Source: Chara braunii
Lineage: Eukaryota > Streptophyta > Charophyceae > Charales > Characeae
Assembly (NCBI GenBank): GCA_003427395.1
Contig: BFEA01000765.1
Coordinates: 347,584 to 379,133 of the forward strand
Direction: 5' to 3'
Length of the DNA stretch: 31,550 bases
Shown: piece by piece, positions 16,191 to 27,010 of the stretch
Numbering within the stretch: position 1 is the stretch's first letter
Layout: each line of letters starts with the position of its first letter
Notes under the pieces: model-generated
Databases searched by the model: none
Told to the model about the DNA's origin: nothing
Seen by the model: only the letters and a program-made list of their open reading frames with translations
Program-made: the position numbers and the translations under genes

Positions 16191-16850
16191 TTGAGATCGG
16201 AGGATCTCAAAATGGCAGAGGTTTCTCAACCAACCAAGCCACCACACACTTGGGTGGGTCCGGTGAATCCCACAACACAACATGAAACCCCATTCGTTCT
16301 GGCTCCACTGGTCTTCAAACAATGCAATCAGAACACCTTACTCATGCTACAGAGGAAAGACGACAACTCGCTCCACCTGCCGTCTCTCACTACCACCACC
16401 TTTCCTCACCCAGATGCCTTCTTACAGGCAGCTAGGCGTACGCTCGAGAAGAAGTATTTTGTACGCAAGGTCCCCGCTATTCCCGGTTCCTCAGTCTACC
16501 GGAGAGGAGAATCAGGTAAGAACCACCCCATCATGTCATTATACCTAGAGGCAGCCATCGCACCCGGGGTGGACCCTCGGGTTGCCGATGAAGGCCTCTT
16601 TTGGGCCTCACTCGCATGGTTCAGAAAAGGGAACAAGAAAGAAAGATATGCCTCATCCCTCGGCGATGGTATCACAAGAGAAATCATTGCCGAACTCGAT
16701 GCCTACATACCGAAGGAACGATCTCTTTTCTCAAGATACATACTGGAGACAATGAGATTCCCCTGGGATACTCCTGGACTTGTATCCACGCCTGAGCTAG
16801 CTACGCCTATCCAACCAGGGACGCAGGGAAGCCCAACGGATGGACAATAG
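16191..16850 (+). pseudogene. LINE-2 ORF1, C-terminal domain
   Basis: A 219-codon frame between the CCHC part and ORF2. It contains HPDAFLQAARRTL, SSVYRRGESGKNHP, WASLAWFRKGNKKERYA and an end MRFPWDTPG. The spacing of HPD..AA, Y-R-..-SG-N/K and a final M-PW parallels LINE-1 ORF1 (HPDINAAAKLF, YRWNSGNSDW, LMWMPW), so it is probably the C-terminal domain of the same ORF1, separated by a frameshift and stops in 16006-16190. I do not recognise the domain. Its stop TAG overlaps the ORF2 start (ATGGACAATAG, 16840-16850), a compact ORF1/ORF2 junction. Confidence 0.65.
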
Positions 16851-18984
16851 GCTCACCATAGCCTTTTGGAATGTTCACGGCCTGGTAGATGATAATGGCA
16901 AACAGAGAAGATCATGTCTAAAGACCTGGATCCACTCCCTGAAGGTGTCCATCACCATGCTACAGGAGACCAAATTATCAGAGGATAAATTAATCTCCAC
17001 GCCAAGATGGTGGAACGGACCACAGTTCTGGGCCCCGGCCCAGGGCTTAAAGGGGGGAACATGTATCTTGATCCATAACAAACTTTCTGGCTGTCTGGAT
17101 GGCTCTGGCTCAGACCCTCTGGGTCAGTGGACTTGGGCCTCCCTAAATATGGAAAATCGGCGCTGGGTCTTTCTGTCGGTATATGTCCCGTCACAACACT
17201 CATAAAAAAATCATTTCATATCCAACTTGAAGACGGTCATCCCACCTGCAGATTTTCTCGTGGTAGGCGGCGACTAGAACACAGTCCCGAATGCAGATAT
17301 AGACTCCAGTACCCCACTCTCGCACCCAGGAGAATCGGCAGCCCTCAATGATATGATGATGGACCTCAGCCTCTTTGATCCATATCGCTTGCTCCACCCG
17401 GATACACAAATTTTCACATGGGCTTCCACAACCCCCTCTGAATCTGACATCTTTACCAAGAGAAGATTAGACCTGATCTTAACAAATGAACATGCACTAC
17501 AGTTCATTCACTAAGCAGACTGTGACACCTTCCCTTTATCAGATCATAAACCAATCTTCATAGTACTCAAGCTAAACACTCAAATTACTAGAGGAAAGGG
17601 CCTGTTCAAACTGAGCCTTCATATTCTGGAAGACCCTGGAGTCATCAACTGGATCTGGCAGACTTGGGAGGAATGGAGGTTTAACACCTCTATCTTTCCC
17701 AACGAAGGTATCTGGTTGGACAAAGGCCTCACGCTCATTTCCAACTATCTCAACCTCATTTCCAGAGTCAAAGCAGTTAATAGGCGACATCAGGAGATCA
17801 TTCTGAAAAGGAAAATTGAGGCCTTAGAAAATAAGCCCACTGATTTCCTCTTCTCAAAAATCATTAACATGCGCAGGAAAAACAGACTCCTCCAACAATG
17901 GCAAAACATTCAGATCACTAACCATAATACCTGGGCCAAATACAGTCACGTTGACAAAATACTCCATACAGATAGACTTGACAGTAATACAGCAAAGCTC
18001 ATACACACATCCCGGAGCAGCACTAGCATTTCTACTATCTCTCACCCTCATGATTCCAGCCAACCCCCTGCGAATGAAGCAGTGAAAATCTGTGATTACC
18101 TAAAAATATTTTATGAACAACTCCTTACTTCTAAAAAACCACTTGGCAGTCCAATAGTACCACCCCACCTGGAGGAATTACTATGGAAATCTACAAACTC
18201 AACTCTCTCCGACTTAGAATCATCTACATTGGAACAACCAATTACGATGACGAAACTCACAAGGGCAATCAACAGCATGGCAAAGGGCAAGTGCCCAGGA
18301 CCTGATGGGCTGCCGGTAGAATACTACCTACGGGTCTGGCCATTGATCGCTCCAGATTTACTCCGAGTTTTCAACTCGATCCTAAAGGATTAAGCCTTAG
18401 GCCCCCGCACAGGTGAAGTTATCATCACTCTCCTCTTTAAGAAGGGGGACGAATCCGATGTGAGGAACTACCGTCCTATCTCATTGTTAAATGTCCATGG
18501 GAAGCTTCTGGCCAAGACACTAGCCCTTCGATTAAAACCTCTCCTAAACAAATTAGTACACCCCGACCAATCCGGTTTTATCCCGGGGAGGCAAGTCCTA
18601 GACAATGTCATGACTATCTCTCAATCAATTGACTGGATTAATTCTCACAAATTAAATAAAGTTGTAATCCTTATAGATTTCCAAAAAGCATATGACCGGG
18701 TTAATTGGGACTTCGTCCAAGCCACCCTCGAAAGAATTGGAGTGGGTCCCAATTACCGAAAATTAGTCAGAGCTCTATACGGAGCCTCATCCGGTCGAGT
18801 TCTAGTTAATGGTCACCTATCTTCAACTTTCAAAGTTTCACGCTCACTCCGCCAGGGCTGCCCCCTAGCCCCATCACTATTTGTAATCCAGCTTGAAGTC
18901 TTTCTTAATATGGTTTGTAATCATCCTAACTACAAAGGCTTGATGATCTCCCCCACCTACTCCATAAAGGTGTCTAATGTTTAA
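16840..18984 (+). pseudogene. LINE-2 ORF2: endonuclease and partial RT with four in-frame stops
   Basis: One continuous frame from ATG 16840 to 18984 with stops at 17203 (TAA), 17275 (TAG), 17512 (TAA) and 18391 (TAA) and no frameshift. The AP endonuclease shows WNVHG, QETK, VVGGD-stop-N (GDWN with the Trp codon now TAG), RRLDLIL and SDHKPIF, so it was complete before decay. The RT has KGKCPGPDGLP, NYRPISLLN, DQSGFIPGR, LIDFQKAYDRVNW and RQGCPLAPSLF. It ends at about 18970 before the FADD motif. With no active site and four stops it is a pseudogene. Unlike LINE-1 it keeps the endonuclease-RT linker. Confidence 0.9.
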
Positions 18985-19459
18985 AGATGAAGAGAAACGC
19001 CGAATATGAAAATGCTCCACATCCAACAAATCGTCATCCGTACAGGAATGAATAGGAATTGCAACTACTTCTCGACACCAGAACGTCGTAACCAGCAATA
19101 CAACCTTTCATTCATTCTACTGATCTGTTGACCACCACATTCACTGCTCCAATAAACATGCTCCGCCTATCGTGCATCCAAATTTCTTCATGTACATCCA
19201 ACATAAATGTGTCGACACCAAGCGGATACTAGTACATACACCAAAGGACCCTGAATAATCTCAGCCTTTGACAACCACTGTAAAAAGTAGGAGGAGAATT
19301 GAGAGGCCCAAGGAACTAACCCCGCCACAATCAGAAGGGCGACTACCAACCGAAAAAGGCCGCCAACAACATTACATCTCAGATTCTAGCGAGATAGAGA
19401 GCGAAAACGAGAACAAACATCGGCTATCGACCACAAGTTAGTCGCGTTCGGGTGGGATC
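18985..19459. other. Unassigned stretch after the LINE-2 break
   Basis: No continuation of the RT in any frame and no recognised gene. A polar stretch with a DSSEIESENENKH-like reading (plus strand, about 19380-19430) is too short to name. It may belong to whatever element removed the LINE-2 3' end. Confidence 0.35.
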
Positions 19460-20655
19460 CTAAGACTCAGCCGAATCCCTCCCGCCACTCTTACCGTCAG
19501 TCTCGCAAACATCGTCCGAAATTTCTTGGACTGCTTTCTTACCGAATGCACTCTCCATGCGTTTCTCGACGATCTCAGCGATCGACTTCGGTATAGTAGT
19601 GTATTTAATACCCTCTTTTATACAAATACCAATAATATCGTCCTTCCGCTTATTAGCTAGTTCCTTCTTGGCTTCCCTAATAAAGTTCTCACATGAGTTG
19701 TCTTCATCATTCTTCTCGATGTCACTCGTCTTCTTCTTCGCTTTAGTTGACTTGACCGCAGACCCGCCTGCTTCGTCCAACTTCTGCTGAAATGCCGACC
19801 GAGGTGCTGATTTCTCCATGTTGAGCTTCGCCAATTTTTTCCTCAACTTCGCATTTTCCTGCTTTGCTTCCCTTCGACGATTCGACTCCTATAATCGCAG
19901 TTCCTTCAGTGCATTGACCTCCAAGGTATGAAGGTGAGCAAGTTCAGTAGGATCAGCCGATGGTTTGTCAGCTGTCCTCCGGCGTGGGGTAACCGTGGGC
20001 GCGAGTGCCGCCCTCACCACAGGTGTAGGTGAAGTTTCCCTCCGACTCCGCTCGTTCCCGGAACGAAGCGCCTCCCGTTTCCAATTCTCCGCTTCTAATA
20101 GAGCCGCCTCGTGTTGTTGTTTCATCACTCGTAGCGCATCCTCCATCAGCTCAGCCCTCTTGTTTGCAGCCGTTGCAGCATCCACCTTCACCTTTATTTC
20201 CTCATGCTCTTGAATTAACCTTGCCAACAACGCATCGTCTCTCACTGTCGTTCTACTGGTGGAAGCCCCATCGTTCCTAGCAGTTGTGCTGTGCATCAAT
20301 CTTAAATTCTCGATCTCATTCTCTAACTTCTCGATCTTCAGTTGTTCCGCCACCACGTCCTTCTTTTGCCTATGGAATAATTCACAAACCGATTCCAGTC
20401 AGGCATTCATCGTATCATAGAGTTCCTTTTGCAACACTTCTCGTTTTTTCTTTTCCTTCGCTCGTCTCTCCTCTTCCTCCTTCTCCTTCCGTAGCTTCTC
20501 CTCTTGTTCTTTCTAAGCCAGTTCTTTCGCCACCGCCGCATCGTACCAGGCCTTGAGTCGCGCAACAGTATCTTCCAATGCAGTCACTCGCAACGAGCAA
20601 AGTGGTTAGGATCCCCGCAGTTGTAACAGGTGCGCACGCTAGACGTAGAAGCCAT
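19460..20655 (-). pseudogene. Decayed CCHC knuckle plus coiled-coil protein
   Basis: The minus strand starts with ATG at 20655 and a short frame holding CYNCGDPNHFARC, a CCHC knuckle (CX2CX4H) one residue short of the usual HX4C. A frameshift near 20590 leads into a long frame of charged coiled coil (KAWYDAAVAKEL, EEERRAKEKKRE, QLKIEKLENEIENLRL) down to 19460. It carries three in-frame stops: TAG near 20516, TGA near 20400 and TAG at 19889. The C-terminal part has IKYTTIPKSIAEIVEKR. A knuckle followed by coiled coil is gag-like and fits a structural or accessory protein of a mobile element, but I see no partner genes. It is dead as sequenced. Confidence 0.6.
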
Positions 20656-20727
20656 TATACAACACCACTGATTAACAAAGCCACTCGAAACGTAGTATAA
20701 CCTCTACGACGGTAACTTCGTGAAATG

Positions 20728-20900
20728 AAGTGTGAAATTGACTTTGTCAAGGTGACAACTGAACCAGCAACGGAACCACACCGAATGAACAGACAAAGGC
20801 GAAGAAAGAAGAAAAAGAAGAAGAAGAAGAAGAAGAAGAAGAAGAAGAAGAAGAAGAAGAAAATACACTGATATAAAAAGGCGTCTCCCGAACGCGACAT
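20728..20900. repeat. Dispersed repeat R, copy 2 (empty MITE site)
   Basis: Same order as 12836-13110: agtgtgaaattgactt, aaggtgacaactgaaccag, acagacaaaggcgaagaaag, a GAA microsatellite (about 20805-20860) and acactgatataaaaa..tctccc. It passes from 'gactttg' to 'tcaaggtgac' without the 120-bp MITE, giving the pre-insertion state. Confidence 0.9.
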
Positions 20901-23381
20901 TAAAGATAAACCAATAACAGTAGGCGGTAACGACCCGACTAGTTTCGGTCGGCCGCCACCGGCACTCATCAGGGGTCTTGGTCGGTCTCGAGGTGTCTAA
21001 ACATTAGACTAAACTAGTTTATATCTGTGTACGAAATGGACACCACCATCGAAGGCATCTACTACTCGCACTCAAACCGTCCCAAAACAGTCCTTGCCAC
21101 GAATGGAACTCGGGACTGAAACCCGCAGAACCGAACTAAGACTCACATCAAAATCATGCAGTACGTCGAGAGACATATATCAAACCGTCGTCGAAAACAT
21201 CCAAATGTCCCCGGGACTGAGACCCACGAGATTGATCCAGAAGCTCAGAGACTATTACCCAGGACTGATAGTGAATAAACCGGTGTGGAAAAACTTTTCC
21301 GGGACTCCACTGGACAAATCAGGCCCTTCGGAAAACCTATTTTACGAGGGCTGGGAGGTTTTCCATGACCCCACCGCCTGGAAAAGATTGGTAGCTGAAA
21401 ATCCGAGATTTTTTGTTTTCACATTGGTTTTCGGTAAAAAAAGTGTCACGACAGGAGTTTCCGCTGGAATTTTGCGCCCTTTCCAGAAAGTAGGAGGGGG
21501 GCACGGGGGGTGGGTCCATGTCCTTCGTCGGAAACTCGTCGCCGACCCGCTGGTCCATCTATACACCCAGCAATGGTGCATCTGTCGAGCATTGTCACTC
21601 CCCACCTACGAGCAGACAACCGAAACCAGGAACAAAATCCCTTCGAACGGACATCAGCGACTGCCATCTAGTCCATCTCCAGTTTCCAGCCTTTCCAGGC
21701 TCGTGGAACCTGGCTTTTCCAGCCTCTCTGGTGGGGCTCCGTCGTTCCGCAGACAAACTCTTCCAGACACCCTTGTGACGAACCAGTTTCTGAAACCGCG
21801 CGACTTTCTGCATGAAGCTGCTTGGGGCGGAATACGACGGGTCAAAGGGGTGAGCTGTGGGAAGAGGGTCGGGCGGGCTAGTTGCATGGATGCCCTCGTT
21901 TTCTTTTTGTTTTTGCTGGAAGTTGTCGGATTGGTGTCGGGAAAATTGCGTGCCAATGGTTGGGTAGTCGCGCCTTGGCGAGCGCGAGAAATAACTGTAC
22001 CATAGTTTTTCTTTTCCTTTCTTGTTTTGCTGTGAGCACTGGGAATTTTGGCGCGATCATTGCGAAAGAATATCGTTTTTGAATTTTCAACTGATGTCGA
22101 GCCCCCACGGACTCTCGGAATTGTTTTTTTTCTGGTCTATTCAAAATTTTCTTTTGCAATTAGGACTTAGACTAGGAATTTAGGTACTCTGAATTTTGTT
22201 GTGCGGGGAACTGGGTTCTGATTGGATCACGCCCTTAATCTTGTGCAACGGTCGTTTTTGGTGGGCGCGATTGTAACTGTATCTTTCTTCTTTCTTGATT
22301 TCCTCGTATTTGCCCGCCTTCTTATTCTTCGTCGTCTTATATGCCTGATGCTCAGTTCTAATTGGCCTGAGTGCCTGCATGACCGGATCGATGCGTGGAG
22401 CGAGGTTACGACCCCCACGCCACGGCCTGGCCACGCAGACGTAGGCACTTCCTCTCTTCTCCTTCACTTGGGTTTAATCCCGTATCTTTCGCGCAGCCAT
22501 GCATGCTATACATTTCATGAGTGCGATTAGTTTTCTCTTTAAGAATTTCGAGGTTAGCGCGATCAGGGAGGGTCGGCTAACTAGCAAGTTTGGAAGCTAA
22601 GTGAGTGTGAGAGTTGGGCGATCCGACGAGCTGGTGTCGGGTATGCGGTGTTGACGTGAGGGGCCGGGACGGACTGTGACGCATGAACGAACCTGACTTG
22701 CATGCTTGAACTAAGCGGGTTGACAACCCTGCGTTGATACGTGGCGACGGACTGCCGGTATCGTGGGTGTAGAGCAGAGAGAGAGAGAGAGAGAGAGAAC
22801 AGTTGTGGGTCTGGGATGAGGTTCTTTCCTTTGTTCATCTATATAATTTTGGATTCTGATATGGTCGATCTTATCGTGGCCCTTTTTTAACTTCTCTTTG
22901 TAAATTGTCTAGGATTTTCTTTGTTGTTTACTCTGTATGTTTGCACGGAATGAATGTGAATTCCCTTCTAATTAGTGATCTCTTTGGATTTCCCATCTTG
23001 TTTTGATGCCTGCTTTGTCTCTGTCTACTATTCACTTGCGTGAGCCATACGCACATATCTGATTGTGAGCGCTCGTTATGGATGTTTGGATTTAATCGTT
23101 AACGTCCGATCACTAAGAAAGCAGATTACCCTTTTCCCTCCTCCCCTCCTTTCGTCGCATGTATGGCATGTAATGACCAGATATCACCCCATGTAGCATG
23201 AATAGGACAGTTGCATGTATGCCAACGTGACCGATACGCTGAGCCAATCCGCCGTCTCTCACGTGCGCGCTCGAGTATGACCGCCATCTCGAGAAAGCCG
23301 AGTCGCCACGTACGCGCTCGTCTGCGTGAGTCAACCTTTACCCCGTATAAGGATGCGAGAGATTTAACTTACTAAACGGAC
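20901..23381. other. 2.5 kb without a recognisable gene
   Basis: I see no conserved domain on either strand. A 303-codon plus-strand frame (21094-22005) overlaps long minus-strand frames and has no recognised motif, so I do not call it. There is an AG microsatellite at 22776-22798 and a small direct repeat (cacgtgcgcgctcg / cacgtacgcgctcg, about 23260 and 23307). AT-richness rises after about 22000. Confidence 0.4.
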
Positions 23382-23609
23382 ATGGCTGCGAGATCTCCCT
23401 CTTGGGTGTCTAACTGCAAGAACCTGAGGGACCCGAAATATCGTGAGTATTGGGAAGGTGAAGAACTTAGACTACGGGGAAACTTGAGAAACCCGAAATT
23501 CCCTTGTTTGATGGAGAATGACCGACTGTGTGTGGGGGATTTCCACTGGGCTATAACCAACGACCCTAGGGGCCCAGACTACCCGAATACGGATAATACT
23601 CAATACTAG
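23382..23609 (+). CDS. Small hypothetical ORF (75 codons)
   Basis: An ATG-initiated frame with a sensible composition (W, Y, D and P spread evenly; motifs YREYWEGEEL and GDFHWAITNDPRGPDYP). A TATAAG string lies about 33 bp before the ATG (near 23347). No family is recognised. It lies upstream of a hAT fragment and the Gypsy element and may be the start of a decayed transposon gene. A second short frame at 23688-23876, rich in arginine and glutamate, follows and could belong with it. Confidence 0.3.
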   Translation: MAARSPSWVSNCKNLRDPKYREYWEGEELRLRGNLRNPKFPCLMENDRLCVGDFHWAITNDPRGPDYPNTDNTQY

Positions 23610-23936
23610 TACATATCCCCGAGTTTCATCGTTATCACTACCATCTTCCCTCCCTTCAATCTCCTCCTCCCATATCACCAACTCACAGTGGTACCGTGGA
23701 ATTCCATAGCTCTCTATTGGCCCAACCCACCGTGCGAGGGTTGCCCGCAATACCGGATGCGCCGAGCTTTGGGAGTTATCCGACAGACTCGAACCGAAGC
23801 TGAGCAGCGATTACACAGCCTTCGCTTACGGTCTGCCTCGTTGGAGTTCGAAGCCTGTTACGAGCGGCGTCGATAACAGGCCGAACCGCCCGACCGACCC
23901 CGAAGGCGAAACCAGAGGCGATGGTGATTTTCATTC

Positions 23937-24136
23937 TTGGGTTTTAAGCTGACGAAATTCGAGTTTGTTGGCAGGGGCAATCTTGTTGAGATTTCGTTTG
24001 AGAATGCAAGAGTGTTTAGATTTGTCGATGCTGTGATTGTAGAGGAGTACCCCGGGATCTTTAGTTTGGGATGCACTGCACATGCCATCTGCCTTATGTT
24101 GCACGACATCCGCGGCTTTCCCACTGTGCACAAACC
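23937..24136 (+). pseudogene. hAT-family transposase fragment
   Basis: About 65 residues read as the central hAT transposase block: ENARVFR, EEYPGIFSLGCTAHAICLML and HDIRGFPTVHK. In plant hAT transposases the corresponding text is DNA..., a YPHIF-like motif, then C-(T/A)-A-H-C-x-x-L-(M/A)-L-E-D. Here the second Cys/His position is changed and no flanking transposase sequence follows. After about 24140 the frame continues without hAT resemblance. It is a broken internal piece of a DNA transposon, possibly interrupted by the LTR element that follows. Confidence 0.6.
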
Positions 24137-24161
24137 ACAAGAGGTGGTCCACCTTCCTTTT

Positions 24162-24167
24162 TATAAG
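24162..24167 (+). promoter_or_regulatory. Possible TATA box of the Gypsy LTR
   Basis: TATAAG within 'tttttataagggt', about 325 bp upstream of the gag ATG at 24487 and about 160 bp upstream of the primer-binding-site candidate. The spacing suits the U3/R boundary of a short LTR. The evidence is weak. Confidence 0.3.
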
Positions 24168-24327
24168 GGTACGACCTGCATATGCCCTCTTGCGCTTTTA
24201 CCCCCGAAACTTGCCGCAGGAGATCTCAGACTCCATCCCCACTTTCCTAAGATCCTTGGCACACCTCTTTTTCGCACTTCTGGGCCCCCATCCCACTCTG
24301 ATCAGGAAGTCGCGTTGGGCGTGAGGT

Positions 24328-24340
24328 TGGTACCGGAGCC
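24328..24340 (+). other. Candidate tRNA primer-binding site
   Basis: TGGTACCGGAGCC resembles TGGTATCAGAGCC, the common plant retrotransposon primer-binding site complementary to initiator-Met tRNA, with two differences. The usual LTR end CA just upstream is not evident. Confidence 0.35.
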
Positions 24341-24486
24341 GACACGTGGCCAGTTTCCGGATCAACATCAGGGGTAAGCCCGCGCAGAACGGTCTAGCTA
24401 ACAAAGGACGACCTAGGCGGTGGAACGCGCCATGACATGACCCTGTAATAACCAGAAGTAGGTCGGCCGCTCGACAGGTGATCAAT

Positions 24487-24643
24487 ATGAATGCCAATCA
24501 ACAAAATCCCAATCAGCCCAATCGGGTACTAGCACCACGGGCATGAGCACTTGTGGCCCCGCCTGATCTCTACCTTTTTGATCCTGTGCATCACCTCGCG
24601 GGCACAAACGGTTATCGGGTAGCTGAAAATTCAAGAATGAAAA
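24487..24643 (+). pseudogene. Gypsy gag, N-terminal fragment
   Basis: ATG at 24487 opens NANQQNPNQPNRVLAP, an N/Q/P-rich start common in gag proteins. It meets a TGA at 24550 and continues in frame with DLYLFDPVHHLAGTNGYR until the repeat block begins. The C-terminal continuation is at 25179, in a different frame. Confidence 0.4.
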
Positions 24644-25125
24644 TTCTGAAGTGAGAGTTTTGTGCAGTCTGAAAATCCTGAATGGTCCTGAAGTGGTGAA
24701 AGATCCGAAGACCCTGAAAACCACCTGTTTAGGAAGGCTGCATCCTAAAGTGGTGAAGGGTGTCCTGAAGTGGTCAAGTGAGAGTTTTTGGCAGTCTGAA
24801 AATCTCGAATAGTCCTGAAGTGGTGAAAGGTCCGAAGACCATGAAAAACACCCTTCACCACTTCAGGATGCAGCCTGCCTAAACAGGTGGTTTTCAAGGT
24901 CTTCGAAGCTTTCACCACTTCAGGACCATTCACGATTTTCAGACCTGAATGGTCCTGAAGTGGTGAAAGGTCCGAAGACCTTGAAAACCACTTGTTTAGG
25001 CAGGCTGCATCCTACAGTGGTGAAGGGTGTCCTGAAGTGGTGAAACGTCTGAAGACCATAAAAACCACCTGTTTAGGCAGGCTGCATCCTGAAGTAATGA
25101 AGGGTGTTCTGAAGTGGTGATGAAA
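24644..25125. repeat. Tandem repeat with one inverted unit, inserted in gag
   Basis: About four to five copies of a ~95-bp unit (gtcctgaagtggtgaaaggt, gaagaccttgaaaaccacct, gtttaggcaggctgcatcct, gaagtggtgaagggtgt). Forward units include 24669-24763 and those after 24943, while 24844-24942 is the same unit in reverse orientation. Forward and reverse neighbours can pair over ~95 bp. The block separates the gag N-terminus from the rest and breaks its frame. Confidence 0.85.
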
Positions 25126-25178
25126 AGATCGATTGTTGTTAACCTTCTCTCCTCGCGGGGGCATGGACGACCACGCTC

Positions 25179-26195
25179 CGCGCGCAGCAATACGACAATG
25201 ACGAAGCGCGGATCAATATCCCCGCATTGGGAAGAGATGCGCATCATTGGTTCAACACCTATGTCTGGACTGATCTCCCAACGTTCGAACATGACTTCTT
25301 AAATCGTTCCGATTATATCCATCCCGAACAGGCTCTTTTTATGATTAAGGATCGGGTTAAAAAACCACTCGAATTCGTCATTGAGTATCACAATCGGTTT
25401 TACCGGATGTTTGTCAAAATTGAGCGAGGAGAACAGGTAGGGAGAGATTTGTTTTTTGACGGGTTCCGCAGTAGGACAATGAAGGCGAAACTGCGAAAAC
25501 AGTTCTCCACTATTAACCACACGCTTCAACAAATCATGGCAGCAGCGGAAGAGGTGGAACGGAAATTCGCCGCGAGCTTCCTGGAGGGAGAAGAGTACCC
25601 TAGGGAGGGACATTCGTCCGAATTAGCCAGAGTCAAGGCAGAACTTGCTGCATTACAAAACAAGTTCGAAAACATGAGATTTGTGTCGGGTCCGGTCACC
25701 TATCTGGAGCATATTGTACCTAAACGGTCGGCTCCTGGCGCAATCACAGGAGCACTAACTCCTGTGATGGCTGCTCCCCCTGCACCGTCCGAAAGCCCTA
25801 CACGATCGAGCGAATCTGGCGCGATGCTGGAACTGACTAAAACCTTAGTTACTTTGATACAGGAAAGCAAAAAGAAGCAGCGCGAGTATAACGCTAGGAT
25901 AAAGTCGTTAATGAGATCGATGCGTCCCATTGTTGTAAGAGCCCCGCCGATACAACCCAGATTGACCCTAATCCTGGCGGCAGGAGGGGCGACCGGCAAC
26001 CTGAGTGTTTGCTATACGTGTCACCAACCAGGACACATAGCTCGGGACTGCCCCCATCGGCCTGGGCAAGCCCGAGTCGGGGGTGCACCGGTGCCCACGG
26101 CACCTGTAACTAATGGGCCTGGAAGGGTAGGAGCGATGTTGGAAGAAATTGAAGGAGGTGGAAGTGAGCTAGTTACTACAGAGGAAGCGGTATAA
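25179..26195 (+). CDS. Gypsy gag (capsid and CCHC nucleocapsid)
   Basis: The open frame from 25179 starts AQQYDNDEARINIP and continues through the capsid-type motif RDAHHWFNTYVW and FVIEYHNRFYRM. A coiled region follows (AELAALQNKFENM), then a proline-rich linker and the nucleocapsid CCHC knuckle CYTCHQPGHIARDC (C262, C265, H270, C275 counted from 25227). Gag packages element RNA in virus-like particles. A TAA at 26193 ends it, but the same frame continues into the protease region, so gag and pol were probably one ORF and the stop is secondary. The N-terminus is displaced by the repeat at 24644-25125. Confidence 0.85.
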   Translation, partial: RAQQYDNDEARINIPALGRDAHHWFNTYVWTDLPTFEHDFLNRSDYIHPEQALFMIKDRVKKPLEFVIEYHNRFYRMFVKIERGEQVGRDLFFDGFRSRTMKAKLRKQFSTINHTLQQIMAAAEEVERKFAASFLEGEEYPREGHSSELARVKAELAALQNKFENMRFVSGPVTYLEHIVPKRSAPGAITGALTPVMAAPPAPSESPTRSSESGAMLELTKTLVTLIQESKKKQREYNARIKSLMRSMRPIVVRAPPIQPRLTLILAAGGATGNLSVCYTCHQPGHIARDCPHRPGQARVGGAPVPTAPVTNGPGRVGAMLEEIEGGGSELVTTEEAV

Positions 26196-27010
26196 CTTAT
26201 TCCACTGAACCAATACGTGACATTAGGATATCCGGGGTTGGGAATGATCGGGACCATCAGACCCGCAAATGAGCAACGAGAGGTGGCGGAATGGAGACCC
26301 TCTCCGGGAGTGATGGAATCAGGAGGACCCACCTTCGTCACGGGGGAAATAGATGTCCTAAACATCGTCCACACCTTGGATCATCGCATTCCCCTCCCAA
26401 TCGGACATCTGTTATCCATCTCGGAATAAGCTAACGAACATATGTTGCAGCACTGCAAGACGAACAGGAAACGATTCGCCCTTGCGAGAACGGCGAACAT
26501 GAAAGGAAAAGCCCCGGTCCAGGAGGATAACCCGAACCCTGCCAGTACGTCGGACCCCATACGATTGAAACTAATACAGAAAGATGATCACTTTCTACGG
26601 ATCAAAGCGATCTCGTGGAAATCCGCCGAATACATCGAAATCAGGGGAGTCTCGTACAACGCCATTATCGACTCAGGTGCCGCCGTCTTGGCTATCTCGC
26701 TAAGGGTAGTGGAAAGAGCGGGAAGAAAAAAAGATATAATCATGCTAACAGAAAAGAATCACCTCATCTCCACGGATGAAGAAAAAATTAAGACGGTGGG
26801 ACGAATGACCAACGTTGCTTTTCGACTAGGAAAGGTACATGCCCTGGGGATGTCGTGGTACTAGATGTAAGCACATACAACGTCCTTTTGGGATTGCCTG
26901 CTCTCACGGCTCTGCAAGTCAACCTGGATTTTAAAAAACGATCGATTGTCCTCCAGAATACGGGAGGGAAACCATACGCTATCCCTATGAGATTGACTCT
27001 CAGAACGATG
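26196..27010 (+). pseudogene. Gypsy protease region
   Basis: In the gag frame, after the TAA at 26193, comes a spacer (IPLPIGHLLSISE, then TAA at 26427) and then an aspartic protease with the DSGA active-site motif in NAIIDSGAAVLAISLRVV. The frame breaks near 26850; after a one- or two-base shift it continues as VVLDVSTYNVLLGLPAL, the C-terminal half typical of retropepsins (ILG/LLGLP). The next stop is in the AEVT-stop stretch near 27020. The enzyme would cleave the polyprotein. It is inactive as read because of the stop and frameshift. Confidence 0.75.

Larger units (their letters stand above)
13265..18975 (+). mobile_element. LINE-2: L1-clade non-LTR retrotransposon, 3'-truncated, decayed
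   Basis: Plus-strand order: long C/T-rich leader, ORF1 with CCHC knuckle, ORF2 overlapping the end of ORF1 by 11 bp, endonuclease, then RT cut off before its catalytic FADD at about 18975. The RT core is similar in motif wording to LINE-1 (DQ[TS]GF[VI]PGR, VNGHLS, R[SQ]..RQG), so both belong to one clade. Loss of the 3' side is not the usual outcome of target-primed reverse transcription, so a later deletion or insertion is likely. The left boundary is approximate, set where strand composition changes. Confidence 0.8.

Noticed and set aside
18877-19098. Minus-strand frame with CTDDDLL as a possible FADD-like RT motif
   Set aside because: Wrong strand for LINE-2, no surrounding RT motifs.
21094-22005. 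303-codon plus-strand frame
   Set aside because: No domain, overlapping long frames on the other strand, and low-complexity repeats near its start; probably chance.
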